From Micropterix aruncella (Eukaryota; Arthropoda; Insecta; Lepidoptera; Micropterigidae): a DNA stretch of 64,000 nt. The notes beneath the pieces were generated by a model. It was not told where the DNA came from, ran no database searches, and saw only the letters and a program-made list of their open reading frames with translations. This document shows positions 10,145-55,579 of this stretch, piece after piece. The position numbers and the translations under genes are program-made. Each line of letters begins with the position of its first letter. Position 1 is the stretch's first letter. The stretch spans positions 6,114,415 to 6,178,414 of the forward strand of contig OX155978.1 in NCBI GenBank assembly GCA_944548615.1, given 5' to 3'.

Positions 10145-10782
10145 ATGAGCTATATAAGTGCACTTCAGGAAAGTACTAAAATGCGCTTAAAAACTTTGCA
10201 TGTGTTATTGTATTATTTATGTATTATTGTATGATACTTTGGATGTATATTGTCTGATGTATCATTTACTATACGTCATCGTTATATCTGATTTTATAAT
10301 AGAAGCTTCTTTTATTGCTCAATATTTTCGAATTTCCTTCTTATCTCATTAGTCATACGTATTGTGACTTTTCAAAGTTATCGCGATAGTGACGTTTTGT
10401 TTGTCGTTTTTTGCAGCGGTTGACGACATTTTAGATAACGCGTTTGTGGGCGTGCTCTGAGAAAATATTCGGCCCTAGAAACTCGTGAAGTTCCGTTTTG
10501 GAAAGGAAACTTAAGTAAAAATTTTTGTACGAACAATAGGTTTTGATAATTTTTCAACAATTTAAAGAGATAAAATCGATTTTCGCCCAAAAATGTTGTC
10601 TTTAACTATATATTAAAAATTGGAAAACACTAATATATATTTAAAAACTTTTTTGCTTATTTTTTTAGTTCATATAGAAAAAAAATAATATTCTTAGTTT
10701 TATTTAACAACTCGATCCGTCTTATCAACGGCGCAATACTGAAAAAAAATATGTTTTGAGAAAAACGCGTTTAAAGTTTTCT
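10145..10782. other. No gene recognised
   Basis: AT-rich sequence between the repeat above and the right inverted arm. I see no coding signal, splice-site pattern or repeat match. Confidence 0.4.
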
Positions 10783-11075
10783 TTAACCCCTCAAGCGGCG
10801 GATGTAAATCTTGGCAGTCACCAGTCATTTCTGAGAGTTGAAGGTCAAAAATATAGCACTTTAGAAAAACGATCATAACAAAGAAACTACTTCATGGATC
10901 ATGAAAAGAAGAATTGTAGAATGATCGCATTGAAATTTGTAATATAAAACATTAAAACCTCATTTTGCAAACTAATTACATAATTATGAATAATTATTAG
11001 AAAGATGGAGAACTGGAAAAACTTACTTATTCAGCGATATCGACGTTTTATCTCAGAATACGAAACCCTATCTAG
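10783..11075 (+). repeat. Right arm of the large inverted repeat pair
   Basis: Starts at TTAA (10783-10786) with CCCCTCAAGCGGCGG and is the inverted counterpart of 9120-9417. The two arms point away from each other across 1.37 kb. Confidence 0.7.
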
Positions 11076-11795
11076 AAATTGTAAACACATTTGTGTACGT
11101 CATTACATGCTTTACCAAATCTATTACTTCGTTTATTTATTTTCATACATATATCCAAAGAGAAGCACAGATCCAAGCAATGGCAGCACTCGACTAAGTG
11201 CCCCCAGAATACAAACAATTATATTAGGGATTCTAGACTGCGAGAAGCACGATTGAATAAATGCACAATACAGAATTTATCCGTCTTCCTCACACATATC
11301 TAACAGGGGGTGGTTGCACTGTGATTTTGGTGTCAATTCAGTTCGTTGAGTGCGCGGTTTGTCGCGCAGCGCTCGTACCCGTTTTGGGAGACATTACTGA
11401 GCATTGACTATACATCGTACCCGATTCGGGACGTTACTGTCTTGAGGGGAATAAAAGTAGTATTCTTAAACTTACGGCAATCTGAGACTAATCAGCTATT
11501 TCAGGGGTAAAAAAATCATGGCGAAACGGGCTCTAAGAGCCCGTTCCTACGATGACGGGCCGTCTGTTTCGACGGAAACAGCCGCCCGGGAGATAGGTGT
11601 TCACATATAGACTGATCCGTCAAAAAAATCGGCCGAACAGTCGCGATCAGACCTCCGTTACTGTCTGACAAGTGCGGACCCCGAAACGGTGCCTTGCTGG
11701 GAGAGAAATGTATGTCCGCGGGGCGGGCAGGGGGGGGGGGGGGGTCGACACGTGTTATTTATCGGCCCGCACGTTCACATTACGACGGTCCGACA
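11076..11795. other. No gene recognised; GC-richer patch
   Basis: Contains two similar stretches around TCGTACCCGTTTTGGGA and CGTACCCGATTCGGGA, the palindromic GGGCTCTAAGAGCCC (about 11530) and a G run near 11740. It may be a further mobile-element remnant, but I cannot name it. Confidence 0.35.
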
Positions 11796-12123
11796 TTAGG
11801 GACTCTCTAGCTAGACGATCAAGCATGCTTGTCAAGCATCGCGACGCGGGCTGGGAAGGGATCGTAAACCGTAGGAAATATGCAAATATTTTTTTTTTAT
11901 ATTTACCAAAAATGACTTATTGTGTAGTTTATACCAGGGAGTCACGTTAATTAGACGTAGTTGATTGATGAATGACGTGACTCCCTGGTAAAGAACTACA
12001 AAATAAGGCATTTTTGGTAAATCTTTTTAAAAAATATTTGCATATTTCCCGCGGTTTACGATCCCCTCCCAGCCCGCGACGCGATGCTTGACAAGCATGC
12101 TTGATCGTCTAGAGAGCCCCTTA
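11796..12123. mobile_element. Foldback MITE, TTA target site (copy 2)
   Basis: The element (11799-12120) has ends GGGACTCTCTAG and CTAGAGAGCCCC and is bordered by TTA on both sides (11796-11798, 12121-12123). Its interior matches the copy at 5708-6017: CGATCAAGCATGCTTGTC, TGGGAAGGGATCGTAAACC and a centre with ACCAGGGAGTCACG and CGTGACTCCCTGGT. It can fold along nearly its whole length. Confidence 0.7.
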
Positions 12124-12239
12124 GACGGCACTCCGCAGTGACAAACCGTTCATTCAAAAAAACTCGGGTCCCGTTTTTTTTCCGGATCCGTCTAAATGTG
12201 AAAAGCTTCATATAAATTGTTCAGCCACTGGCACTTCCG

Positions 12240-12400
12240 TCTGTTTAGACGGACCGTCGATACCACAGTATACCAGACAGTAGCTTCTCTAAGAACAAAA
12301 TTGAATTCAAAGCGAATAAGTCACAAGTCGTAAGGGCTCGGATATGGTCGCCAGATGTCCCGCTACTCGGTCCAAGCATATACCCAAACGATCGAAAATG
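12240..12400. repeat. Repeat shared (inverted) with 54.13-54.24 kb
   Basis: CAGTATACCAGACAG, AGTCGTAAGGGCTCG, GCCAGATGTCC and GCTACTCGG recur in reverse order and complement at 54130-54235. The family is not identified. Confidence 0.5.
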
Positions 12401-13560
12401 TCGCCAGCCTTTATCGAAATGTCGCGTAATGCTAACCATTCGCGTTCGTCGGGACGTACCACTCTTCCCGCAATGCCATGTAGCTCGAGAGTACCCTAAA
12501 TCTACTGATTAGTATACTGTGGTCGAAACAGTCAGTCCTTCATAGAGGGAACGGGCTCTTGAGTATGCGACATGTATTGAGTCATGCTGACGCCCCGCGG
12601 TTTATTCTTAAACAGTATGTCCATTTGTTTCGAGTTATTTATTGCATCCACTGTCTACTGATGAATTTTCAGCTTTTCCAAAACACTTTGGGGTACTAAT
12701 TAAAATTACACCTTTCCTAGTGCGCCAGCGCCAGGTGTCCCTGAATCTGGCCTGCTCACTCTACCCTGGAATTCTATGGTCCAAATAGTGTGATGTGAAA
12801 GTATCAGCTTTTACAAAACTCTAGCACTTTTATGTCGCTGGCGCTGGCTCCCCCCGAACTATAAGGGCAGTCGTGTTTTTTATTCCTTTTAATATATTTA
12901 CCTACTTGATAAAAATATGAGTTAAGATCTGGCCTATGTATAGATATATAGTTAAGATTCGTAATCGGCGTGATACATATAGTGGGGTAACATTAAAACA
13001 TCTTTAATTTAGACGAATTTGCTAAACTGCATACATTTCGAAATCTGTTTCGAGAGCTATTTTTGTAAACAACAAGTTATATTTGTGTACGTCATGAAAA
13101 TGAAGCGTCCTTTTTACTAAGTAAAATTCTGAAAAAAAACAAGAACCAAAATATCGGACAGATGTTTTATCTTGAGATTGCTTACGCTAAATCCGTATGA
13201 ACATGCTAAATCCGCATCGCCGTCATTATTCGTCATTATTTAAATTAATCAGCGCGGCACAGGAAATTACATGCCGATTAGCCAGATGACGAATTCAATG
13301 CATCATGCATTTGAGAAGAAAAAACGACATTTTGTATTTTTTTAGACGACTTGTATTCCCCCTATGGCGAGCGGTTCAACAAACTTGATGAGCGGCTGGG
13401 AAATAGCGAGGAGATGCATGCGATAGTTGCAGTTTATCGTACGATCGTTGCCGAGAAAAAAGTCGCATCCGAGCATTACTCTGACCGATTTCAAATCCCG
13501 TTATAGTTGATTGAATGTAGATACACACAAACAATTAAAATTTAGTTACAAAAGCTTTTA
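12401..13560. other. No gene recognised
   Basis: Mixed-composition sequence without a supportable coding region. Paired TGGCGC/GCGCCAG blocks at about 12722-12860 hint at an old repeat. Confidence 0.35.
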
Positions 13561-13569
13561 ATACATGCA

Positions 13570-14300
13570 CTGCTACATGTAATAATAATAATAATAATAA
13601 TAAAACTCTTTATTCTTAAGAAAAGGCGAGCTTATTGCCTGCAGGCAATATTTTAGAGCTAACCTATGTATAGAAAGCTTAACTAAGTACAGAACAAGTA
13701 CACATGTGGTGCATTTTGTACACCGCCATAAAGGCAAACAAAAAAAGATATAAAACACATGATTAGGTATTAATGCATTATAGGAACCTGTTCTACATTG
13801 TTGGTTTAATAACGTCGCCCGACTATATTCACTACGCTGATTCCGAAACTGCAATAATCTTTTGTCGGGATGAATAAATAACGGATAAGAGATGAATAAA
13901 TAGCACCTACATTTCGGTAGGTTGTTAATTTCTTTTTTTAACAATTCATAAACACCTATATGGCGGTAGGTTAGGTTAGTTTTTTTAACCATCATGAAAA
14001 ATAGGCGAGGTAACAATACCTAATAATTTCCACACATTTTGGAAAATTTATTTCATGCTATAAATTGCTTTCAACAATGATTTTTTCCTTATTTTACGCA
14101 CTTACGAATCTGCAATAATCATTATTCGGCCTTAATAAATAAGCGAGATATAGGTATTTAAAAAATCGTCAAATACCTACATGTCATAGGTTGTTATTTT
14201 TTTTATAAATTCATAAACACCTATTTGGCGGTAGGATATGTTATTTAAAAAAACTATCATAAACACCTATCGCATCGAAACAAATCAAATATTTTTTCCA
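13570..14300 (-). repeat. LINE 3' tail followed by diverged dispersed repeat
   Basis: An (AAT)n tract at 13580 followed by CTCTTTATTCTTAAG and GGCGAGCTTATTGCC is the minus-strand 3' tail of a LINE also seen at 21590 and 22419. From about 13780 the sequence matches 17.2-18.5 kb in parts: ACTGCAATAATC with its neighbours in inverted orientation, and ATTTCGGTAGGTTGT, CACACATTTTGGAAA and GAATTGCTTTCAACA-like blocks in direct orientation. Confidence 0.5.
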
Positions 14301-14369
14301 CATTGTATGTAAATTTTATGTCTAGAAATATTGCGTGCCCGAGGCTATATTTCTTAGCAGATTTAGCAT

Positions 14370-15036
14370 TAAGGGGCCACATCCACATATTACGTAATCA
14401 CGTGTTTGAGATTTTTGACCCCCCCCCCCTCCTTTCTCTATGTCAGCAGACGTAATCAGCGGCCTGACCCCCTCCCCTCCCCTAAGATTAAGCAATCAAC
14501 CAAATTTGCGGATAAATGTGAAGAACCGTGAGCCCAGCTTTTGTAAAGTTACTAAAATAAACATTTATTCTTCCATTATTGGATTTTATTATGTTCATTT
14601 ACAGGAAATTGCTGTTCATTGACTGGTGTTGAGGTCTTTTTTGATAAATTGGTGAATATTTCAAAAACTAAACAGAACATCTAAGAAAACGAAATAACTG
14701 TATGTTTAATTATTAAAAATGTCATTAAAGGACGTATGTAAATAGCTTGGCACCGACACCGCTTTGGTTGATTTTTCAAAATTAAGGGATCCCTTAAGGG
14801 TTCACTCTCTGGAGACACTACCCTATTTACGCACATCGAGCTTGTGGGGTATCTTCGCCGCTGCACAGCGGTATTTCTGTGCAGGTTTAGACAAAAAAAA
14901 TGCGATTCGGTGACCAAAGCTGTTTACGTAATCAGGACGAGCACCCCACCCCCCTCCCCCACGTAATCAAACGTAAGCCTCAGCTCCAACACCTCCCTCC
15001 CCCTCGGTGATTACGTAATATGTGGACGGCTCCTAA
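14370..15036. mobile_element. TIR MITE with CCACATATTACGTAATC termini (copy 2)
   Basis: The element (14373-15033) begins GGGGCCACATCCACATATTA, ends TACGTAATATGTGGACGGCT and is flanked by TAA on both sides (14370-14372, 15034-15036). It shares ends and C/G-run subterminal regions with the copy at 3564-4081. The 3-bp TAA duplication again suggests a TWA-type transposon. Confidence 0.7.
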
Positions 15037-16060
15037 AATTATCGAATCTAGCAGTGTTTTTTTTTTTATAAATGAAAAAGGTGTCGATACTACATAAATT
15101 CCAAAGATTGTTCAATTACTATTCTTCTAAGCACACGTCACAATATAAGTAAATCAATCATAAATGTGATGAAATCTAGCATTTACCACATGATCAAGGC
15201 CGAATTATGTAACCGTGACGTCACAGTGAAGCGATCACAGTGACGTAGCCGTGACGAAAAATTGTCTTTTGGCAAAAGACAATTTGGAAATTCCGCCTTA
15301 TTATGGGCACATCCAAGCGTTGACCCTGTTAAGGGGTTTTTTGCCTGGGTATAAAACATTTTCGCATAAATTATGAAGATTGTTGGTGGCTTAGTATACT
15401 TCAACACCTATATAACACATCAAAAAATATTTTACCTACGAAGACTGCGTTTTCTTTAAAAAAAAAATAAATCGCAAGTGTAGTAGTTTCAAACAAAGTT
15501 CGTAATATTAAATAGTATCCTTTCTACCAAAATACGATATTGCAAAAAACACAGCTTTTTCTTAAAAAATGTCGTTAATACTGCGGACTGTGAACAGGGT
15601 AGCCAGATGGGTCCCAAAAAAACGGTTAGTTTTTGGTTCTACATTTAAAAGGTGCGCTTATTATTTTTCCATGAACGACAGTCTATATTTTTTATATTGT
15701 TGTTTTTAAACCTCGCTTACAGATTATTTTCTAATAAGGTAATTTTCTAATAATAAGGTTATTTTCTAATAATTACCCACAATACAATTAAATATCAATT
15801 AATGGCGGAAACAGACTAATTTAAAACCACATCTTTATTCTTTCATTCTGTCGCATTTCCTTATATTACAGCTTATATCCCGTCCATTGGAATCTTTGTG
15901 CCGAAATTAAGGTAATTAATTGTTTTGAACAGTTTACTGTCGAAATAATACCATTTCTCCAAATACGTACCAGTTCTCTTGTATCTACGTTCTGACAACA
16001 GGTGTGAATATTTTCTTGGATTCATGAGTAAAATACTCCTCTCAAGCAGTTTGGGTCAAT
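15037..16060. other. No gene recognised
   Basis: AT-rich. A short inverted pair, AATTGTCTTTTGGCAAAAGACAATT, lies near 15260, and a TAATAAGGTTATTTTCTAA tandem near 15740. No coding sequence is supported. Confidence 0.35.
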
Positions 16061-16700
16061 CGAATATTTTTTTCAATCGACTATTCAACCATGATTAATT
16101 TAGTCATGACTAATTTAGTCGTGAATAAAGTTAATCGCGTTTGAAATAATCATGAGTATATCCATTAGTTGTTAATCTTTCAATCGTCAATCATGTTTAT
16201 TTTATTTTATTTTTATTTTTCAGAAAACTTACAGCGTTTTATACTTAATACTAACACATAATATATACATCTAAGGCCAATTAAAAGTTTTCACAATTAA
16301 ATTAAATCTATTGTTACAGCGCAATGAACAATGAGCAATGATTTAACTTGCTCTTTAGATGCCATCCTTCACAACACATCCTTCACAATTCTTTCTAATA
16401 TATCTATTGGTTGACTGTCCTTAGGAACAGAGAATTTAAATTCTCACCAGTTTCGCCGGTCGACCAACTGACCGACCGGTCGACCGGCTGACCCACCGCC
16501 CGACGGACTGAACGTTCGACCGACGAAAAACTTGCAAAACTTCAAGTTGGCCGCTGTCGAAAATATTAATCACATTTTTTTAGCCATGATTACGAATGAC
16601 ACTAATCAATCGTTAGTCACGATTGACGATTAAACGAATCAATAGTTAGTCGTTAATCACGATTAACATATTCAATCGTTAGTCATCAATCGGTAGTCTG
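16061..16700. repeat. Degenerate palindrome-rich repeat (TTAGTCATGA / TTAATCACGATTAA)
   Basis: Many short inverted units such as TTTAGTCATGACTAA, TTAATCACGATTAAC and CGATTGACGATTAA occur. In the middle lies a GACCGACCGGTCGACCGG-type cluster (16450-16530). This looks like a decayed satellite or an AT-rich transposon arm. No coding sequence is seen. Confidence 0.4.
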
Positions 16701-17179
16701 GCTAAATTTTGCCCAACACTGCTCCCAAGTACTGTTAAATACGGTCATTACAAAAGAATGTCACTAATTCTTTCAATTTTGGGGTCTCATAATGTTATCA
16801 AGGTTCCACGAATGGCATAGGTATGACCTGATTGTCGTTTTTATTTAAAATCAGAATATTATTCTTAGTACGGGGATGAAAATACAGATTAGACATTCAA
16901 ACAGTTTCTTTTCCCGCGCTCTGTTTGCATAAACAAAAAACTGGACAGCCGTACGTCCGTTTATTTTTATTTGAAAAAAACGACAAGAACCCTCAAAACT
17001 GAACTGGACATCTGGCAATCCTGACAGTGAATGAAATAAATTTGCGATATAAATATAAATCGCTTTATTTATTATAAAACGCATAGGTCAAATCTTGTTT
17101 TGATTTGTTCTAGAGGTGTTAAAGTATACTATGCCACCAAAAATCTTATTAATGTATGCTGTTAACAACTAGGTATTTA

Positions 17180-18047
17180 TTAGGTACCTATATTGCGGAA
17201 TAATTGCAGTATAGGAACCTTTCCCAGAAATCGAAAAAATAAAAAAATACTACTAGATTCGATCATGTAATGCCAAATGTGAAAGAAAAAAGCTTCGGAC
17301 GCGTAAAATTTCAATACCAAATTATTATTTTTTTTTTTTTAAACTGTTGTTTTAAAAAAACCAATCTAACCTACCACCAAATAGGTGTTTATGCATTTTT
17401 TTTTTAATTAACTTAACCTACCGAAATGTATGGGTTTGGCGCTTTTTTGGATGCCTATATCTCGCTTATTTATTGAGACCGAATAAAGATTATTGCAGAT
17501 TCGGAATCGGCGTGGTGAATATGGTCTGGAGACGTTAAAAAATCAACAATCTAGAAAAGGTTCCTATACTTTTTGTCTGACTCAATAAATAAGAGAGATA
17601 CAAGCATTTAAACCTAATTATTGCAGTATAGGAACCTTTCTCAAAAATCGAAAAAATAAAGAAATACTACTAGATTCGATCATTGTAATGCTAAATATGA
17701 AAGAAAAAAGCTTCGGACGCGTAAATTTTCACATCCAAATTTACATACAAAAAAAAAAAAGTTTTTTTCAACTCAGTTTTTAATGTTGTTTTTAAAAAAA
17801 ACTAATCTAACCTACCGCCAAATAGGTGTTTATGTATTATTAAAAATTAAAAAAAACTTAACCTACCGATATGTATGGGTTTGGCGCTTTTTTGAATGCC
17901 TATATATCGCTTATTTATTGAGACCGAATAAATATTATTGCAGATTCGGAATCAGCGTGGTGAATATAGTCTGGTGACGGTAAAAAATCAACAATCTAGA
18001 AGAGGTTCCTATACTGCAATTATACCTACCCCTAACCTAAATTTTAA
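17180..18047. repeat. Two direct copies of a ~420-bp repeat
   Basis: TATTGCAGTATAGGAACCTT starts near 17202 and again near 17623. Each is followed by AAATACTACTAGATTCGATC, AAAAAAGCTTCGGACGCGT, AACCTACC...CAAATAGGTGTTTATG, TATGGGTTTGGCGC and AGATTCGGAATC. A partly inverted relative is at 13.8-14.3 kb. It continues after the inserted MITE at 18293-18510. Confidence 0.65.
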
Positions 18048-18292
18048 CCCCTCAAATGGATGGCGATTAGCTCGGGTTGCCTACGGCAAAATGTATATAA
18101 ATTTATATTTACATTTACATTTACATTTACATAGAGCGGGGTTTACTATAGAGCTATAGCATTACTATAGAGCGGATTACTATAAAGCGACGCACATTTA
18201 CATTTATATTTACATTTATATAAATTTATATACATTTTGTATACATTTTGCCAAGGCATCCCTTAAGGGACGCCTCACATTTGAGGGGTTAA
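18044..18292. mobile_element. piggyBac-like MITE, 241 bp, TTAA target site (copy 2)
   Basis: The same element as 1980-2220 and the same length (18048-18288), with CCCCTCAAATG...CATTTGAGGGG ends and TTAA on both sides. It interrupts the dispersed repeat that resumes at 18293 with AAACATCTAAATTTCGG. Confidence 0.75.
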
Positions 18293-18510
18293 ACATCTAA
18301 ATTTCGGTAGGTTGTACATCTATATGGCTGTAGGTTAGGTTAGTTTATTAAAAGCATCATAAAAAATAGACGAGGTAGCAATTCATAATAAATTCCACAC
18401 ATTTTGGAAATGTAGCTTTACTCACTACGGAATACAATAAATATTAATTTTATGCTATGAATTGCTTTCAACACTGATTTTTTCCCTTATTTTACGAACT
18501 TTTTTAGATT
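18293..18510. repeat. Continuation of the 17.2-kb repeat
   Basis: ATTTCGGTAGGTTGTACATC, TAGGTTAGGTTAG, CACACATTTTGGAAA and GAATTGCTTTCAACA match 13912-14100 in the same orientation. This shows that the MITE at 18048-18288 was inserted into an older repeat. Confidence 0.55.
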
Positions 18511-18947
18511 GAAAACTAGTGCAACTCATTACATGAAGCCTGTAAATCAAAACATAGCCATATTTGGACATGTTTCGTCCGCGCGCCGCGCCGTGCACAT
18601 ACGATAAACTGTTTACCCTCCCTATTCAATGACACGTTCCATTTTTGAAATCTGTATGAAATTCAACACCGTTTCCAGAAATATCCAAGAAAAACTATAA
18701 AACTACACGAAATAAAAAATAGTGCGAAAAATCACGCTCTAAAAGCGCCGATTTTCAAAGGAAAATACGGCCTAAAGCCAATGAATATCGAGTGGAAGTC
18801 GGCGACATTTCTGGGCGTTGTGAATGAAAATGGCGACCGGCATCGCGTACGAACTCGATTATTAGGAAAAATACATGATTATTTTCACTTTTCGACGCGC
18901 GCGCTTGTGCGTGAGGCGCAAATATAACGTTTTAAAGCGCTACTTAC

Positions 18948-19039
18948 CATTTTCGGGCGGTATTTATCACGTTTCACGAACTTTCACAAATCCAATAGAG
19001 CTACCGCTCCTGCACCGACCGAACTGCGAATGGGCACTG
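18948..19039 (-). other. Candidate first exon of a divergent gene (5' UTR plus ATG)
   Basis: On the minus strand an ATG (18950-18948) in a good context (CGAAAATGG) is followed directly by GTAAGT (18947-18942), a consensus splice donor. The exon would therefore end exactly after the start codon, as in many housekeeping genes. The upstream stretch is GC-richer than its surroundings, and a TCAGTG initiator-like motif lies at about 19040-19035. No second exon was found between here and the left end of the window, so the product is unknown. Confidence 0.4.
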
Positions 19040-19100
19040 AGCATGCGCAAACGAAACACAAGATTCTCGCGATTCCCCGCACGAAATAACCGAAAACACG
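19030..19100 (-). promoter_or_regulatory. Candidate core promoter of the divergent gene
   Basis: TTTGCGCATGCTCAGTG (complement, 19035-19052) combines an NRF1-like GCGCATGC with an arthropod-type TCAGT initiator about 90 bp upstream of the minus-strand ATG. No TATA box is evident. The DRC8 start lies 1.06 kb away on the other strand, so the interval may serve both genes. Confidence 0.3.
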
Positions 19101-20011
19101 CTGAAAAACAGCCGATAATGTTATAAATCAAACGGACTAGACCCGCAACCTGCCGCAGTGATTATAATACGCAAACTAATTACGAAAAAGATAGCGACCG
19201 ACGAGTGTACCACTACGGCCGCTGATTTCATGTAGTGATGTGCGTATCATAAACATAACGGATACGTACTTCCTTAAATAGCAGGGCCGTCTCTTGCGGC
19301 GTTTTTAGCCTGATTGCCTATTTTGATTGTTTTTTTTTTAGAAAATCAAAGACACAGCAACGAGAATCAAACATTAAGCGAATAATCCAATGAAATTAGT
19401 TCAAGGTCCCAAATTAAAGGGTAATCATCATGATCCGAAATATGTAAAAAATGAATAACGGGAAGCATGCGTATTAGCCAGTTCAAAATATCTCTGCCGC
19501 CCAACTCTAAGCTATTCCCATATAACTGTCAATTACAATCAAGCGACGCACTTTTATATAAGAAATCTGTAAATTCTAAAACACTTGAATTATTTTATAA
19601 CACAATCTATAATATATTTAAAATCTTGAATTATGAAACAGCCAGTGATTTAAAATTACCGGCATTCAAAATAGTGAGCGGTGACCAATCAGCCACTCAG
19701 AACCGGCAAATGCCCATATATGGACAGAAGGAAACCGCGAACGCATTTCGAATGAATGATGAAGCGGCATTTTTTGAATTATGACTCATTGAATTAAATA
19801 AATAATCGTCATTTTAGTACACATAAAAATATATGAAAATATAATATGTTTTTGTCCATTTTTTGCATATTGAAAATTAAACATGTGGTTTAGCCAGGAA
19901 ATAATGGGATCAAAAATACGGTCGACCGAAAAACATGGCGGCAGTATCTGTCAAATTCAAATGTTTGTTCGATAATTTCATCCTTTTTTATTTTATTGAA
20001 AAAAATCGACT
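19101..20011. other. Intergenic interval upstream of DRC8
   Basis: Contains no recognised gene. ACATGGCGGC at about 19934 resembles a YY1/Pho-type site 78 bp before the DRC8 start codon and could mark its promoter. A 105-codon open frame at 19467-19784 matches nothing I know. Confidence 0.3.
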
Positions 20012-54354
<34,343 letters not shown>

Positions 54355-54876
54355 TCTATATGTGTATATTCTTTTAAAATTATATGTTATTGATCAACAG
54401 ATTGGTTGTTTTCTTCCTCCTGTAGCGACCCTACAAATGCATTTACCATACACTGAGAAAAATATTCGATTTCTTCCTACAATGTCGTTTTTTTATTACG
54501 GTTTTATACAGAGTAATAATGGTTCAGTCGTAACTTTGTTGAATTGCAAGGAATTTTGTTGAAAATCCATTACTCGATTATATGTTTCACCATGCTTGGT
54601 ACGGGTAAAACGAAAATAACGGTATAATGTAGCTTCAACGTGATTCTTGTAACTGACTAACTTTACATATGTAAATAACAGGCAGTAATGGTAAAATCAA
54701 GATAAGATCTTGTGCGCCGTAATGAATGTGCGGTGTAATTAATATGCCCATGACATGGTAACTACACCGTTACGCGTTCATGTTGATACATATGTACGGA
54801 CCACAGTACATGTTATATACGTAATCCCTTTTGAAACATGCGTATTTCGGTGTATTACAGCGTTGTATTTTTTCAG

Positions 54877-55046
54877 TGTACCCTCAAAGCAACATCGCAA
54901 ACGGGAGACGAGAGAACGAGCGGCATGTTCGTTTCCCGCAAAGACTATCGAGCGACTGGCGAAAGGCAGCCGCAGTCGTATTTCAGTCGACGACATGGAA
55001 ACGACCATTAATGGGGAATTTTAGTTTTATGAGTTTTTTGAAATAA
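54877..55046 (+). other. Exon-like segment after a good splice acceptor
   Basis: TTGTATTTTTTCAG (ends 54876) is followed by about 170 bp of GC-richer sequence that is open in all three frames to stops between 55008 and 55046. One frame reads ERLAKGSRSRISVDDMETT. It could be an alternative last exon of DRC8 or part of another transcript. No homology recognised. Confidence 0.25.
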
Positions 55047-55579
55047 TAAGCTATAATTTTAAATCTAAGTGAATCCCTCGACAAGGAACCAATTTAAAAT
55101 TTGGACTCAAAAAAGTTGGTCATTGCTTTGGATATTAAGGCTTTAAACTGACTTCGAAAACTTTCAGGCGCGTTTACTCTTACAATGTAAGCGGTGAGTG
55201 TGTTTTATTATAATTTAATTATATTGACTGGTTAATTCTCTAGGGCAGCACTTAGCCACATTTTTTATTTAGGCCCTAAATTAATTACAATTAATTAAAA
55301 CGTGAGAGCGCTCTGAGAGTTACTCTAAATATGCTTTGCCATTAACTCCCTTATACCACCACTACGTAAAGATAGTTATTCTGTGCTAGCGCTGCGATTG
55401 ACCGTTTAGTATACGTCTGGTTCCCGGCGCTAGCGGACGTGGAATCTGCGCTTGACGCTTCGTCAACGCTGGATTTTTATTGGTCAAACCCTGCAAAATT
55501 GACTCCTCCTATTTTTTCGTGTGTCCACCCATTTTGGTTATTTTTCTGAGGTCTCATGTCGCCTTAATTCTCTAGGGTC

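Noticed and set aside
13573..14016. 147-codon minus-strand frame
   Set aside because: It lies in a LINE tail plus dispersed repeat, with poly-Tyr from (ATA)n at its end; no protein family.
18516..18539. Tiny minus-strand second exon (acceptor TTGATTTACAG) for the divergent gene at 18950
   Set aside because: It would give only MASCNELH and a stop, with no support beyond the acceptor motif.
19467..19784. 105-codon plus-strand open frame upstream of DRC8
   Set aside because: No recognised family, AT-rich composition, no splice or repeat support; kept only as an unproven frame.
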